The notes beneath the pieces were generated by a model. The model was not told the DNA's origin, ran no database searches, and worked only from the letters and a program-made list of their open reading frames with translations. From positions 3,896,501-3,960,500 of the forward strand of contig NZ_CP155618.1 in the NCBI RefSeq assembly GCF_031128465.2: a DNA stretch of 64,000 bases, read 5' to 3'. Below are positions 35,661 through 45,108 of this stretch, piece after piece (position 1 is the stretch's first letter; every line of letters starts with the position of its first letter). The position numbers were made by a program, and so were the translations under genes. Source of the DNA: Mariniflexile litorale. GTDB lineage: Bacteria > Bacteroidota > Bacteroidia > Flavobacteriales > Flavobacteriaceae.

Positions 35661-36706
35661 TAGATAGATTTTAAGGTATCTATTAATATTTTGTTTTCTT
35701 TTGAAGTCCCAACGGTTAAACGCAAAGTGTTTTCACATCCAGGTTGCGTGGTTCGGTTTCTTATAACGATTCCTTTTTCGATAAGTTGGTTGTAACGCAT
35801 CGTAGCATCATCCACTTTTACCAACACAAAATTAGCGTCTGACGGATATATTTTTAAAATATAGTTGATAGACTGTAATTCTAAAATTAAAGCGCTGCGT
35901 TCCTTTAAAATATCTTTAATTTGATTACTCGTCAAATCTTTAATATTTAAAAGCTCCATGGCTTTTTTTTGAGTGAGTTGGTTAATATTATATGGAGGTT
36001 TAATGGTATTTAAAACTTTAATAATTTCAGCGGATGCAAAACAAAGGCCTAAACGAATACCTGCCATAGCATATGCTTTAGACAAGGTTTGTGTTACAAT
36101 CAAGTTAGGATATTGATCTAATTTAGAAATCCAACTGGTTTCATTTGAAAAATCAATATAAGCTTCATCAATAACCACAATGCCTTTGAAGTTTGAAACC
36201 ATGCCCTCAATAGCTTCAGGTGTAAAACTATTTCCTGAAGGATTATTTGGTGAACAAATAAAAAGCACTTTGCTATTTGTATCGGCACTATTTAAAATTT
36301 CTTCCACTTTTGGCTGAAAATCGGCATCTAAATTTACTTTCTTAATAGCAATTGCGTTCAAATTAGCCAACACCTCATACATCCCATATGTAGGTGGTAA
36401 AATGATGACGTTATCTTGATTTGGTTCACAAAAAGCTCTAAAAATAAGATCTAAAACTTCATCACTACCATTCCCTAAAAGAATTTGGTTGGATGGAATC
36501 CCTTTGATTTCTGATAAAATACTTTTTAATGCGCCTTGTTGTGGATCTGGATAGCGGTTTACACCATTTTCAAATGGATTTTCATTCGCATCTAAAAATA
36601 CCATAGCATCGGTAACCCCTTGAAATTCATCGCGTGCCGAAGAATATGGTTTTAAAGCCTTGATGGTTGGGCGAATTATATTTTTTAAATCAAAATCTGT
36701 TTTCAT
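35660..36706 (-). CDS. hisC: Histidinol-phosphate aminotransferase
   Basis: The 348-residue fold-type I PLP enzyme has [19 protein letters not shown] and the lysine Schiff-base motif [15 protein letters not shown] start at ATG 36706 ([18 protein letters not shown]); an ATG at 36730 would add eight residues and start directly against a palindromic repeat. It catalyses step 7. Confidence 0.95.
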   Translation of the reverse strand: MKTDFDLKNIIRPTIKALKPYSSARDEFQGVTDAMVFLDANENPFENGVNRYPDPQQGALKSILSEIKGIPSNQILLGNGSDEVLDLIFRAFCEPNQDNVIILPPTYGMYEVLANLNAIAIKKVNLDADFQPKVEEILNSADTNSKVLFICSPNNPSGNSFTPEAIEGMVSNFKGIVVIDEAYIDFSNETSWISKLDQYPNLIVTQTLSKAYAMAGIRLGLCFASAEIIKVLNTIKPPYNINQLTQKKAMELLNIKDLTSNQIKDILKERSALILELQSINYILKIYPSDANFVLVKVDDATMRYNQLIEKGIVIRNRTTQPGCENTLRLTVGTSKENKILIDTLKSI

Positions 36707-36730
36707 AATTAATTTTTGAACTAGGTTCAA

Positions 36731-36755
36731 GAGATTCCTGCCTTCGCAGGAATGA
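36731..36755. repeat. Short REP-like palindrome between hisD and hisC
   Basis: ATTCCTGCCTTCGCAGGAAT is a perfect hairpin (ATTCCTGC/GCAGGAAT with a four-base loop). It is the inverse of the 31728-31752 repeat. This is a widespread type of intergenic palindrome in flavobacteria. Confidence 0.7.
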
Positions 36756-36760
36756 CAAAT

Positions 36761-38044
36761 TTATTTTAAATCCTTTAATCGAATGGAAACTGCATTTTTA
36801 TGTGCTTGTAAACCCTCAGCTTCTGCCATAAGCTCTATGGTTTCACCAATATTCAAAATACCTTCTTTTGATATTTTTTGAAAGGTCATACTTTTAGAAA
36901 AACTATCCAAATTCACACCTGAATAGGCTTTGCTAAAACCATTGGTTGGCAAAGTATGGTTGGTTCCAGAAGCATAATCACCTGCACTTTCTGGTGTATA
37001 ATCACCAATAAACACAGATCCGGCATTTTCAATATGATCTACGTAAAAGTCCTCGTTTTGAGAACAAATAATAAAATGTTCTGGGCCGTATTCATTTATT
37101 AATTCCAACGCCAAAGTATCATTTTCAACATAAATAAGCTTGGAATTGCCAATCGATTTTTCGGCAATCGCTTTACGCGGAAGCACTTCTAGCTGCTTTT
37201 CAACTTCCTCTGAAACCTTATCAATTAAAGTTTTTGAAGTTGAAACTAATATAACTTGACTATCTACACCGTGTTCTGCTTGGCTTAATAAATCGGATGC
37301 GATATATGAAGCATTCGCTGCTTCATCAGCAACCACCAGCAATTCACTAGGCCCAGCAGGCATATCAATAGCTACGCCGTATTTAGTGGCTAATTGTTTA
37401 GCAACGGTGACAAACTGATTTCCGGGGCCGAATATTTTATAAACTTGTGGAATGGTTTCGGTTCCGAACGTCAATCCTGCAATAGCTTGAATCCCTCCTA
37501 CTTTTATAATTTTAGTGACACCGCACAAATGGGCTGCAAATACTATTTCTGCTGCTAAGGCTCCTTGTTTATTTGGTGGTGAGCATAATACAATTTCTTT
37601 ACAACCCGCTATTTGAGCGGGAACAACTAACATTAAAACGGTTGAAAACAAAGGTGCTGTACCTCCTGGGATATATAAACCTACTTTTTGTATAGCACGT
37701 TTTTCTTGCCAACATTGCACTCCTTGAGTCGTTTCAACTTCTATCCTATCTGTTTTTTGTGCTGTGTGAAACGCTTCAATGTTATGTTTGGCGGTTTTTA
37801 TAGCCTGTTGAAGCTTTTCTGGAACAGCATTCATTGCTTTTTGGATTTCTTCAGAAGTTACAATGTGGCTATCTAAAGAAATACCATCAAATTTTGATGT
37901 GTATGTTTTTATAGCAGCATCTCCATTCTTACGAACATCCTCAAAAATTTGAATAACCGTTTCTTCAATATCACCAACAGTTTGAGTCGGTCTTTTTAAA
38001 ACCTGGCTCCAATCGCTTTTATTTGGATTATTAATTATTTGCAT
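36761..38044 (-). CDS. hisD: Histidinol dehydrogenase
   Basis: The 427-residue zinc enzyme catalyses the last two NAD-dependent steps. It contains YIPGGTAPLFSTVLM, GPGNQFVTVAKQ, SEL/SQAEHGVDSQ, EYGPEH and GVNLDSFSKSMTF. I prefer ATG 38044 (MQIINNPNKSDW), because the upstream in-frame ATG at 38077 is in spacer DNA made of GTTGAACCGTTGAATCG-type repeats. Confidence 0.95.
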   Translation of the reverse strand: MQIINNPNKSDWSQVLKRPTQTVGDIEETVIQIFEDVRKNGDAAIKTYTSKFDGISLDSHIVTSEEIQKAMNAVPEKLQQAIKTAKHNIEAFHTAQKTDRIEVETTQGVQCWQEKRAIQKVGLYIPGGTAPLFSTVLMLVVPAQIAGCKEIVLCSPPNKQGALAAEIVFAAHLCGVTKIIKVGGIQAIAGLTFGTETIPQVYKIFGPGNQFVTVAKQLATKYGVAIDMPAGPSELLVVADEAANASYIASDLLSQAEHGVDSQVILVSTSKTLIDKVSEEVEKQLEVLPRKAIAEKSIGNSKLIYVENDTLALELINEYGPEHFIICSQNEDFYVDHIENAGSVFIGDYTPESAGDYASGTNHTLPTNGFSKAYSGVNLDSFSKSMTFQKISKEGILNIGETIELMAEAEGLQAHKNAVSIRLKDLK

Positions 38045-38129
38045 CTTCTTTATTGTTGAACCGTTGAATCGTTTCATTGCTTTAATCGTTAATAAATAAA
38101 CACATCAACGATTAAACAAATAAACTTTT

Positions 38130-38987
38130 TTAAAGCACCATTTTTTCTATAGGACAGACTAATATACCTTGTGCGCCTTTGGCTTTTAAATCATCTATAA
38201 CATCCCAAAAGGCGTTTTTGCTTATTACCGAGTGTATGGAACTCCAACCGGCTTCTGCTAAAGGCAATACTGTTGGACTTTTCATTCCTGGTAACACATC
38301 AATAATGGCTTGCACTTTATCATTTGGTGCATTAAGTAATACGTATTTAGATTCTCTTCCTTTTAAAACGGATTTGATTCTGAATTGAATTTTATCTAAA
38401 ATGGCTTGTTTTTCAGCATCTAAAATAGGAGACACGGCTAAAACCGCTTCCGATTTTAAAATCATTTCAACTTCTTTTAAATTGTTTTTAAACAAGGTGC
38501 TTCCGCTAGAAACAATATCGACTATGGCGTCTGCTAAACCAATATTTGGCGCTATTTCAACAGAGCCATTTATAATATGAAGATTTGCTGTGATCCCTTG
38601 AGCTTTAAGATAATTTTGAACCGTATTGGGATAGGATGTAGCGATCCGTTTTCCATCTAAATCTTTAATGCTTTTATAATCCATGTTTTTGGGCACCGCA
38701 ATGCAAACACGGCATGAAGAAAAGCCAAGCTTTTCAGCTATATTTATACCGTCACCTTTTTCAATTAGTACATTTTCACCAATAATGGCGGCATCTACAA
38801 CCCCATCTTTTAAGTATTGTGGAATATCACCATTTCTTAAATAGAAAACTTCAACAGGAAAATTTCTTGCTGATGCTTTTAATTGGTCAATGCCATTATC
38901 AATAGAAATACCTATATCTTTAAGTAATTCCATGGATTCGTCGTGTAAACGACCTGATTTTTGTACTGCAATTCTTAATGTACTCAT
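38130..38987 (-). CDS. hisG: ATP phosphoribosyltransferase (long form)
   Basis: The 285-residue protein starts MSTLRIAVQKSGRLHDES and includes the P-loop-like region ADAIVDIVSSGSTLFKN. A C-terminal ACT-like domain (about 210-285) makes it the long, histidine-feedback-inhibited type that needs no HisZ. I chose the ATG at 38987; an ATG at 39014 adds only nine residues. It is the first gene of the operon, 43 bp after the leader terminator. Confidence 0.95.
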   Translation of the reverse strand: MSTLRIAVQKSGRLHDESMELLKDIGISIDNGIDQLKASARNFPVEVFYLRNGDIPQYLKDGVVDAAIIGENVLIEKGDGINIAEKLGFSSCRVCIAVPKNMDYKSIKDLDGKRIATSYPNTVQNYLKAQGITANLHIINGSVEIAPNIGLADAIVDIVSSGSTLFKNNLKEVEMILKSEAVLAVSPILDAEKQAILDKIQFRIKSVLKGRESKYVLLNAPNDKVQAIIDVLPGMKSPTVLPLAEAGWSSIHSVISKNAFWDVIDDLKAKGAQGILVCPIEKMVL

Positions 38988-39029
38988 TGTCTTGTTTTTA
39001 TGAGTTTGAAACAATCTAATTGGATTAAA

Positions 39030-39068
39030 AATTAAAAAACCCGCTTGATTGTCTCAAACGGGTTTAAA
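39030..39068 (-). terminator. Attenuator terminator of the his operon
   Basis: On the minus strand, AAACCCG and CGGGTTT (with inner TTGA/TCAA) form a strong stem followed by TTTTTTAATTTTT. It sits between the leader peptide stop (39097) and hisG. Its 5' arm contains CGTTTGAGA (39052-39060), complementary to TCTCAAGCG (39103-39111) inside the leader-peptide codons, so a competing antiterminator can form. Confidence 0.88.
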
Positions 39069-39096
39069 AAATATGTTGATTTTATTCAATACATCT

Positions 39097-39153
39097 TCAC
39101 TTCGCTTGAGAGCAAATTTGAAAATGATGATGATGTAATTGAATAAAGTTCAT
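39097..39153 (-). CDS. hisL: His operon leader peptide
   Basis: An 18-codon frame from ATG at 39153 encodes MNFIQLHHHHFQICSQAK, with four consecutive CAT histidine codons, then stop TGA. When charged His-tRNA is scarce a ribosome would stall on the His codons. That leaves the downstream TCTCAAGCG (codons for C-S-Q-A) free to pair with the terminator's 5' arm, so hisG is transcribed. When histidine is ample the ribosome reaches the stop, covers this segment, and the terminator forms. The layout is the classical enteric attenuator logic in a flavobacterial sequence. Confidence 0.88.
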   Translation of the reverse strand: MNFIQLHHHHFQICSQAK

Positions 39154-39173
39154 TTTTATGTTTTTTACTTTTG

Positions 39174-39206
39174 CAAATATCTATAATTAAAGTTAATTAT
39201 TCCAAA
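39174..39206 (-). promoter_or_regulatory. Candidate his operon promoter
   Basis: On the minus strand TTTG (39206-39203) is followed after 21 nt by GATATTTG (39181-39174), a near match to the Bacteroidota TAnnTTTG box. Initiation about 6-8 nt later would give a very short leader before the ATG of the His-rich peptide. Confidence 0.45.
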
Positions 39207-39301
39207 TAATAGTAATAAAACTTCCTACTATTAAGTAATCTTTATTTATAGCTGATATTAATTATTTAATATTCAAAATATTTTAAAAAAGTTGAATATT
39301 T

Positions 39302-40117
39302 TTATTGATTTCCAAGAATAATTGGTAATCCACTATCTCCAGAACCAATCACAATGACTTTACTGTTTGGTGATTCTGCCAATTTCATAGTAGCATCAAT
39401 ACCTTTATCCTGTAAAATTTTATCAGTTAAAGAAGCGCTTAAAATCCTGTTAGATTCCGCTTTACCTTCCGCTTCAATAATTACTTTTTCGGCTTCTTTA
39501 GAGGCGGTTACCAATCTAAATTCATATTCTAATGATTCCTGTTCTTGTTTCAGTTTACGTTCAATAGCATCTTTAATTGTTGATGGCAATGTAACGTCTC
39601 TAACTAAAACCTCGTTCAATTGTATGTATTGAGGTTCAACTATTTTCTTTGTTTCTTCAAAAATTTCTTGTTGAATAGCATCTCTTTTACTAGAATACAG
39701 TTGTTCTGGTGTATAACGTCCCACAACGCTACGTGCAGCTGAGCGAATAGCTGGAAGCAACACACGCTCTACATACATTTCACTTTTTTCTTGATGCAAT
39801 TTTCCGAGATCTACAAAATTAGGTTGAAACCAAATAGAAGCTTCTAATTTGATATCTAATCCATTAGAGGATAATACATTCATTTTTTCTAGCATTTCTT
39901 GCTGACGTACTTCATAAATAAAAACTTTATTCCAAGGTGCTACAATATGAAACCCTTCTCCTAAAGCTGGTTCATCAATTACAACACCTTCTCCAAAGGT
40001 TTTAAATAATACACCTGCTTGACCTGAGCCAATCGTTACTGCCGATTTAGTAAGTAATACAATTAATACGATTGCTCCAATTATAATTGGAAATGCGATT
40101 TTTGGTAATTTTTCCAT
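39302..40117 (-). CDS. Prohibitin/SPFH-domain membrane protein
   Basis: The 271-residue protein has one N-terminal membrane helix (about 8-26) and an SPFH/band-7 domain (about 30-215) with GQAGVLFKTFGEGVV, RSVVGRYTPEQLYSSKRDAIQQEI and LVRDVTLPSTIKDAIERKLKQEQE. A charged helical tail follows. Prohibitin-like proteins form ring assemblies at the membrane and regulate proteases such as FtsH. The next gene upstream on the strand is an SDR; no functional link is evident. Confidence 0.85.
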   Translation of the reverse strand: MEKLPKIAFPIIIGAIVLIVLLTKSAVTIGSGQAGVLFKTFGEGVVIDEPALGEGFHIVAPWNKVFIYEVRQQEMLEKMNVLSSNGLDIKLEASIWFQPNFVDLGKLHQEKSEMYVERVLLPAIRSAARSVVGRYTPEQLYSSKRDAIQQEIFEETKKIVEPQYIQLNEVLVRDVTLPSTIKDAIERKLKQEQESLEYEFRLVTASKEAEKVIIEAEGKAESNRILSASLTDKILQDKGIDATMKLAESPNSKVIVIGSGDSGLPIILGNQ

Positions 40118-40130
40118 TCTTTATTTTTAT

Positions 40131-40190
40131 TTAAATTAATCCGTTATATTTTCTTAAAAACCACTCTAAAGACAAACTTAAAGTGATTAT
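40131..40190 (-). pseudogene. Duplicated 3' end of the vWA-like membrane protein gene
   Basis: This 60-bp stretch repeats the final codons of the gene ending at 40959, with three substitutions. Read on the minus strand it gives IITLSLSLEWFLRKYNGLI then stop, against the intact SLSIEWFLRKYNGLI. It begins inside the last codons of the SDR gene. The SDR gene therefore lies between a full gene and a copy of that gene's tail. Confidence 0.85.
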
Positions 40191-40957
40191 ATTTTCCCTT
40201 GGTTCACCAACTGACCACCATCAATAGTCAATAACTGTCCAGATGTTGTTACTGCGTCTACTGCTAAATAAACAATGCCTTTAGCAATATCTTCAGGTAA
40301 TGATGTTTTATTAATAAGACAGGACTTTTCAATATTTTTTTTGACAGACTCATACCTGTCTCCTAAAAAACCTTTAGTCCATCTGGTTTGAATAAAACCT
40401 GGGCAAACACCATTGACTCTAATGTTAGGTGCAAGTGCATGCGCAAGTGAAAGCGTCATAGTAGACAAAGCTCCCTTAGACGCCGCATAAGCAATGGAAC
40501 TCCCAACACCAGATATAGCACTAATAGAAGAGATATTAACAATAGCACCATTAACTATTTTTAAGTATGGTGCCGCGAGTTTTACCATTTGATAAGCACC
40601 AATAACATTGACTTCATATATATCTTGAAAATCCTTTTTGCTAAGTCCTTCTAAATTATCATAATTACAATACCTAGTAGTGCCGGCATTATTAACTAAT
40701 ACGTCTATTCTACCTAAAGTTTTTATTGTCTCGTCTATCATTCTTTTGCAATCTGCTTCAATAGCAACATTTGCTTTACATACCAAAGTGTCTACTCCAA
40801 AGCTTTTACATTTTTCAGCGACCTCATAAGCTTCACTTTTATTTTGGGAATAGTTGATGACTACATTCCATCCTCTTTTAGCAAATTCGATACACGAAGC
40901 AGCACCAACTCCAGATGATGATCCTGTTACGACAGCAGTTTTAGGTTCTTTGTTCAT
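40187..40957 (-). CDS. Short-chain dehydrogenase/reductase
   Basis: The 256-residue Rossmann oxidoreductase has the cofactor motif TGSSSGVGAAS (about 12-22), NNAGTT, catalytic Ser in NISSISAISG, and Tyr/Lys in YAASKGALSTM. The ending TSGQLLTIDGG is typical of the classical SDR family. Its substrate is unknown. Its start codon lies 2 bp downstream of the stop of the vWA-like gene, and its end merges with a duplicated tail of that gene, which suggests it was inserted. Confidence 0.85.
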   Translation of the reverse strand: MNKEPKTAVVTGSSSGVGAASCIEFAKRGWNVVINYSQNKSEAYEVAEKCKSFGVDTLVCKANVAIEADCKRMIDETIKTLGRIDVLVNNAGTTRYCNYDNLEGLSKKDFQDIYEVNVIGAYQMVKLAAPYLKIVNGAIVNISSISAISGVGSSIAYAASKGALSTMTLSLAHALAPNIRVNGVCPGFIQTRWTKGFLGDRYESVKKNIEKSCLINKTSLPEDIAKGIVYLAVDAVTTSGQLLTIDGGQLVNQGKI

Positions 40958-40958
40958 T

Positions 40959-42992
40959 TTAAATTAATCCGTTATATTTTCTTAAAAACCACTCTATAGA
41001 TAAGCTTAAAGTGATTATGATGAGTAGATATTTCCAATCTATCAAAGGTAAGCTATTTTTATTGCTTTTTTGAATGGTTACGAATCTATTATCTTTTAAA
41101 AGATTTTCTATTAAACGCTCAGTGTTGTTCACAAAAAAACTTTCGCCTTGACTGTTGGTAGCTAATTGTTGTAACTTAGTGACGTCGGCATTTAAAAATT
41201 GTTGCTCAACGTTATATTCTAAAATCTTAAAGCGGCCTGTTTTAGAAATGTTTTCTTTTGAAGCTATAACTATAAAACTATAATCTGCAGCCGGTAAACT
41301 ACTTAAATCTACTTGATAGTTGCTGTTGTTTAGAATAAGAGGAAAAGTTTTAGATTCGTTTGTAACGGCATTTTTTACGGTAATAGTTAGTGTTTCACGT
41401 GTGTCGAATTCATAATTTTTATCGAAAAATTCGGCCTTTATAATAACATTTGTGTTGCCATTGTAAAACGATTCATTTTCAATATTTAATCTGCTTTTTT
41501 GTTTATTTGAAGCAACATATTGAATAAGCTTTCCTATAAAATCATCGAAAGGATGAAACGATTTATTATCTAAATAACTTTGAGCACGCCATTGCCAAAT
41601 ATTTTCACCAAACAAAACAGCTTCTCGCCTACCGCTAGTTTCAAACGTAGCTAGTAATGGATCTGTTTTTGAAATCCCATGAATGGTTTTATTTAATATA
41701 GTTTCAAAAGGAATGGAGAAAGCGGCAGAACCATACTGTGAATTTAGTGGTGGAAACGATTCAAAATTAATATCCTCAATTATAAATGGCGCGTAATTTT
41801 TATTCAATTCAGCTTGATAGCTTTCTGTTTGATTTGTTATTTCATGCGTAAAGGTTTTATTGATACTTTTTAAAAAATTCAAATCGGTTTTAGTGCCTAT
41901 TATTGTAAAACGATTTTTGTTTTCCAAATTTAAAGCATCATATAATTTATTAAACTTATTATTTGGTTGATATATAATAACTAATTGAAAATCATTTATT
42001 TGTTTTAAAATATTATTGGAGTTTAAGAGTGATACCGAACGCTGTTCGTTACTTTCAATACTCTTTTTTAAAGCACCTAAATCTGGATGAACCATATCGC
42101 TTACTAAAGCAATCTTTGTTTTCTGATCAATGACTTCAATAGCAAAATTTTTTAAATTATTGGTTTTGTTTTTCTCGTTATTTAAAGGTTCTAACTGGGC
42201 CTTGTATGCATGTACGCCTGCGGAATTTGCTGGAAGTTTAAAATTTACAACTTTAGAGTTATTCTGTTTTGTGAAATTTATAATTTCAGAATATACAACG
42301 TTGTTACCATTCGTAACAACAAATTTAGAATTCACAGCTGTTTCACCATTAAACACTAAAATAGTTTCAACTGGAAACTGGTTTTTTAAATACGCATATT
42401 TATTAACGTTTAACTGCTGAATTTTTAAATCGGTATAACGAACCGTATCACCCAAAATAATTGGATATATGGGCTGTTTGTAATTGTGATGCGAAAACTC
42501 ATAGCTGTTACCATAAGTTTGGTTGCCATCGGTAATTAAAATAGTAGGCGAAATAGTTTGCTTATAAATTTGAGATAGTTGGATAAAAGCAGCCTCTATA
42601 TTAGTTTGCTTTTCGTTGAATTCGAAACTATTTGAAGCCTTTAATTTTTCACCAAGTGTATAGGTTTCCATATTAAATTTATCGTTTAGGCTTTTACTTG
42701 CTTTTAAATTTTCAACTAAACGATTGGTAGCAACATCTTGTTTTAAATACTTTACAGAATTTGAATTATCAACCGCAATAACTAAATTAGGTTTTATAGT
42801 AGAAAGGGTTATTTGCTCAAGTTTAGGGTTAATAAGCAATAAGAGTACTGAAAAAACAGTCACAAACCTTAAAAACAAAAAAAGCATGTTTAATTTAGAC
42901 ATGCTTTTTTTATTCCATTTATACTGAAACCCTGCTAATAATAGAGCAAAAATTCCTGCAATAACAATAAATAAGAGTGTTGTATAACTCAT
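40959..42992 (-). CDS. vWA-like membrane protein
   Basis: The 677-residue protein has two N-terminal membrane helices (about 4-22 and 37-58), a von Willebrand A-like region (PNLVIAVDNSNSVKYLKQD ... TILITDGNQTYGNSYEF), a long periplasmic middle and a last membrane helix before the basic end FLRKYNGLI. It resembles the BatA/BatB-like vWA membrane proteins of flavobacteria. Function is unknown. It is separated from fabG by 61 bp. Confidence 0.7.
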   Translation of the reverse strand: MSYTTLLFIVIAGIFALLLAGFQYKWNKKSMSKLNMLFLFLRFVTVFSVLLLLINPKLEQITLSTIKPNLVIAVDNSNSVKYLKQDVATNRLVENLKASKSLNDKFNMETYTLGEKLKASNSFEFNEKQTNIEAAFIQLSQIYKQTISPTILITDGNQTYGNSYEFSHHNYKQPIYPIILGDTVRYTDLKIQQLNVNKYAYLKNQFPVETILVFNGETAVNSKFVVTNGNNVVYSEIINFTKQNNSKVVNFKLPANSAGVHAYKAQLEPLNNEKNKTNNLKNFAIEVIDQKTKIALVSDMVHPDLGALKKSIESNEQRSVSLLNSNNILKQINDFQLVIIYQPNNKFNKLYDALNLENKNRFTIIGTKTDLNFLKSINKTFTHEITNQTESYQAELNKNYAPFIIEDINFESFPPLNSQYGSAAFSIPFETILNKTIHGISKTDPLLATFETSGRREAVLFGENIWQWRAQSYLDNKSFHPFDDFIGKLIQYVASNKQKSRLNIENESFYNGNTNVIIKAEFFDKNYEFDTRETLTITVKNAVTNESKTFPLILNNSNYQVDLSSLPAADYSFIVIASKENISKTGRFKILEYNVEQQFLNADVTKLQQLATNSQGESFFVNNTERLIENLLKDNRFVTIQKSNKNSLPLIDWKYLLIIITLSLSIEWFLRKYNGLI

Positions 42993-43053
42993 TGAAAGTT
43001 TAACGATTTTAATAATGAGATACTCTCTCTCTTAGAGAGAATAATAAAATGTG

Positions 43054-43800
43054 TTAGGTTAACATACCACCATCTACATGAAGTGTTTGTCCTGTAACAT
43101 AGGCACTCATATCACTTGCTAAAAACACACACACATTAGCAACATCTTCTGGAGTACCGCCGCGTTTTAACGGAATGCCTGCACGCCACCCTTTAACGAC
43201 TTCTTCGTCAAGTTTAGCTGTCATCTCTGTTTCGATAAAACCTGGAGCAACTACATTGCTTCTTATATTTCTAGACCCTAATTCTAAAGCTACAGATTTT
43301 GAAAACCCTATAATACCAGCTTTAGAAGCTGCATAATTTGTTTGCCCCGCATTCCCTTTCACACCCACAACAGAACTCATATTAATAATAGAGCCTTTAC
43401 GTTGTTTTAGCATGGTTTTTTGAACTGCTTTCGTCATATTGAAAACCGATTTTAGGTTTACTTCAATAACAGTATCAAAATCTTCTTCTGAAATACGCAT
43501 TAATAAATTATCTTTAGTAATTCCTGCATTGTTAACTAATATATCAATACTACCAAATTCTGCGACAACATCCTCTGCTAATTTTTGAGATTCCTCAAAA
43601 CTAGCTGCATTACTTTTATAGCCTTTAGCTTTTATACCTTGTGCATTTAATTCTTTTTCGAGTTCGTTAGCAGCTTCAACAGAACTACTATATGTAAATG
43701 CAATATTGGCTCCTTGAGCAGCAAATACTTGTGCAATTCCTCTACCTATACCTCTACTAGCTCCAGTAATAATGGCCGTTTTTCCTTCTAATAATTTCAT
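43054..43800 (-). CDS. fabG: 3-oxoacyl-[acyl-carrier-protein] reductase
   Basis: The 248-residue SDR has TGASRGIGRGIA, NNAGITKDNLLMRI, the catalytic Ser in NMSSVVGVKGNAGQTNYAASKAG, with Tyr and Lys, and ends YVTGQTLHVDGGM. All points match FabG, which reduces 3-oxoacyl-ACP with NADPH in fatty acid synthesis. The 359-bp region upstream (43801-44159) holds only the sucD terminator. Confidence 0.93.
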   Translation of the reverse strand: MKLLEGKTAIITGASRGIGRGIAQVFAAQGANIAFTYSSSVEAANELEKELNAQGIKAKGYKSNAASFEESQKLAEDVVAEFGSIDILVNNAGITKDNLLMRISEEDFDTVIEVNLKSVFNMTKAVQKTMLKQRKGSIINMSSVVGVKGNAGQTNYAASKAGIIGFSKSVALELGSRNIRSNVVAPGFIETEMTAKLDEEVVKGWRAGIPLKRGGTPEDVANVCVFLASDMSAYVTGQTLHVDGGMLT

Positions 43801-44108
43801 TTGATTGTTTATTTAATATATCACGAATACACTACTATAATCTTTTGTAATCGTTGTATGGTTGATTAATTTTCAAATTCAAATATAACAATTCCTAAGT
43901 TGCTTCAAATAAAAAAACCACAGAAAATCTTATGCTGTTTTTCAAATACTTTTTTAAGATTTCTTTAGTACCCACTGCTAAAAAATAGTCCTATAAAGAA
44001 TAATCCAAAAATAAATGGTTGTGTTTTTTTATATTTCTAGTTTTATGACTTTAGCCAATCGATCAATACCCAATCGTTTTTATTAACTCTATTTCATTGT
44101 TAAGCATA

Positions 44109-44142
44109 AAAAAACCGTTGATCTTTTTTAATCAACGGTTTT
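44109..44142 (-). terminator. Terminator after sucD
   Basis: AAAACCGTTGAT and ATCAACGGTTTT form a perfect 12-bp stem, with T-run on the minus strand, 18 bp past the sucD stop. Confidence 0.88.
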
Positions 44143-44159
44143 ATATCTATAATTAAATC

Positions 44160-45035
44160 TTATTTTGATAAAACTTCAGCAACTTTTTTACCTATTTCAG
44201 CAGGAGAATCTACAACGTGAATACCACAAGCGCTCATAATTTTCTTTTTGGCTTGTGCTGTATCATCACTTCCTCCAACAATAGCACCAGCGTGCCCCAT
44301 GGTACGACCTGCAGGAGCTGTTTCACCAGCAATAAAACCTACAATTGGCTTTTTGCTACCACTGGCTTTATACCAGTTTGCAGCATCTGCTTCTAATTGA
44401 CCACCAATTTCACCAATCATAACAACGATGTCTGTTTCTGGGTCGTTAATTAAAAGTTCTACCGCTTCTTTAGTGGTCGTTCCAATGATAGGATCTCCAC
44501 CAATACCAATCGCTGTTGTGATCCCTAAACCTTGTTTTACAACTTGATCGGCAGCTTCATAGGTTAATGTACCTGATTTAGAAACGATACCTACTGTTCC
44601 TTTTTTGAAAACGAAACCTGGCATGATCCCAACTTTAGCTTCCCCTGGGGTGATAACACCTGGGCAGTTTGGACCAATTAAACGGCAGTCTTTGTTTTTT
44701 ATATAATTTGAAACCGTGATCATATCGGCAACAGGAATACCTTCCGTAATAGTGATAATAACTTTTATTCCAGCATCCGCAGCTTCCATAATAGCATCTG
44801 CAGCAAAAGCTGGTGGCACAAAAATAATGGTTGTATCGGCCCCCACTTGCTCTACAGCATCCTTAACAGTATCAAATACAGGTCTATCTAAATGTGTTTG
44901 ACCTCCTTTTCCAGGTGTAACACCACCTACAACGTTTGTTCCATATTCAATCATTTGACTTGCATGAAACGTACCTTCACTACCTGTAAAACCTTGAACT
45001 ATTATTTTTGAATCTTTGTTTACTAAAACACTCAT
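44160..45035 (-). CDS. sucD: Succinyl-CoA synthetase, alpha subunit
   Basis: The 291-residue subunit has the CoA-binding start IIVQGFTGSEGTFHASQM, GPNCPGVITPGE, SKSGTLTYEA, GGDPIIGT and the phospho-histidine loop MGHAGAIVGG. It catalyses succinyl-CoA to succinate in the TCA cycle. The beta subunit is not in the window. It follows the second lpxD gene on the same strand. Confidence 0.96.
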   Translation of the reverse strand: MSVLVNKDSKIIVQGFTGSEGTFHASQMIEYGTNVVGGVTPGKGGQTHLDRPVFDTVKDAVEQVGADTTIIFVPPAFAADAIMEAADAGIKVIITITEGIPVADMITVSNYIKNKDCRLIGPNCPGVITPGEAKVGIMPGFVFKKGTVGIVSKSGTLTYEAADQVVKQGLGITTAIGIGGDPIIGTTTKEAVELLINDPETDIVVMIGEIGGQLEADAANWYKASGSKKPIVGFIAGETAPAGRTMGHAGAIVGGSDDTAQAKKKIMSACGIHVVDSPAEIGKKVAEVLSK

Positions 45036-45108
45036 TTTATATTTTTTTATTTAAATAAAGCTGCACAAAAATACTTTTTTTGCTTATACTTTTAGCAGCA
45101 ATTTAGAT

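Noticed and set aside
43020-43046. Terminator after fabG
   Set aside because: CTCTCTC/GAGAGAG can pair, but there is no T-run on the minus strand, so termination is not convincing.
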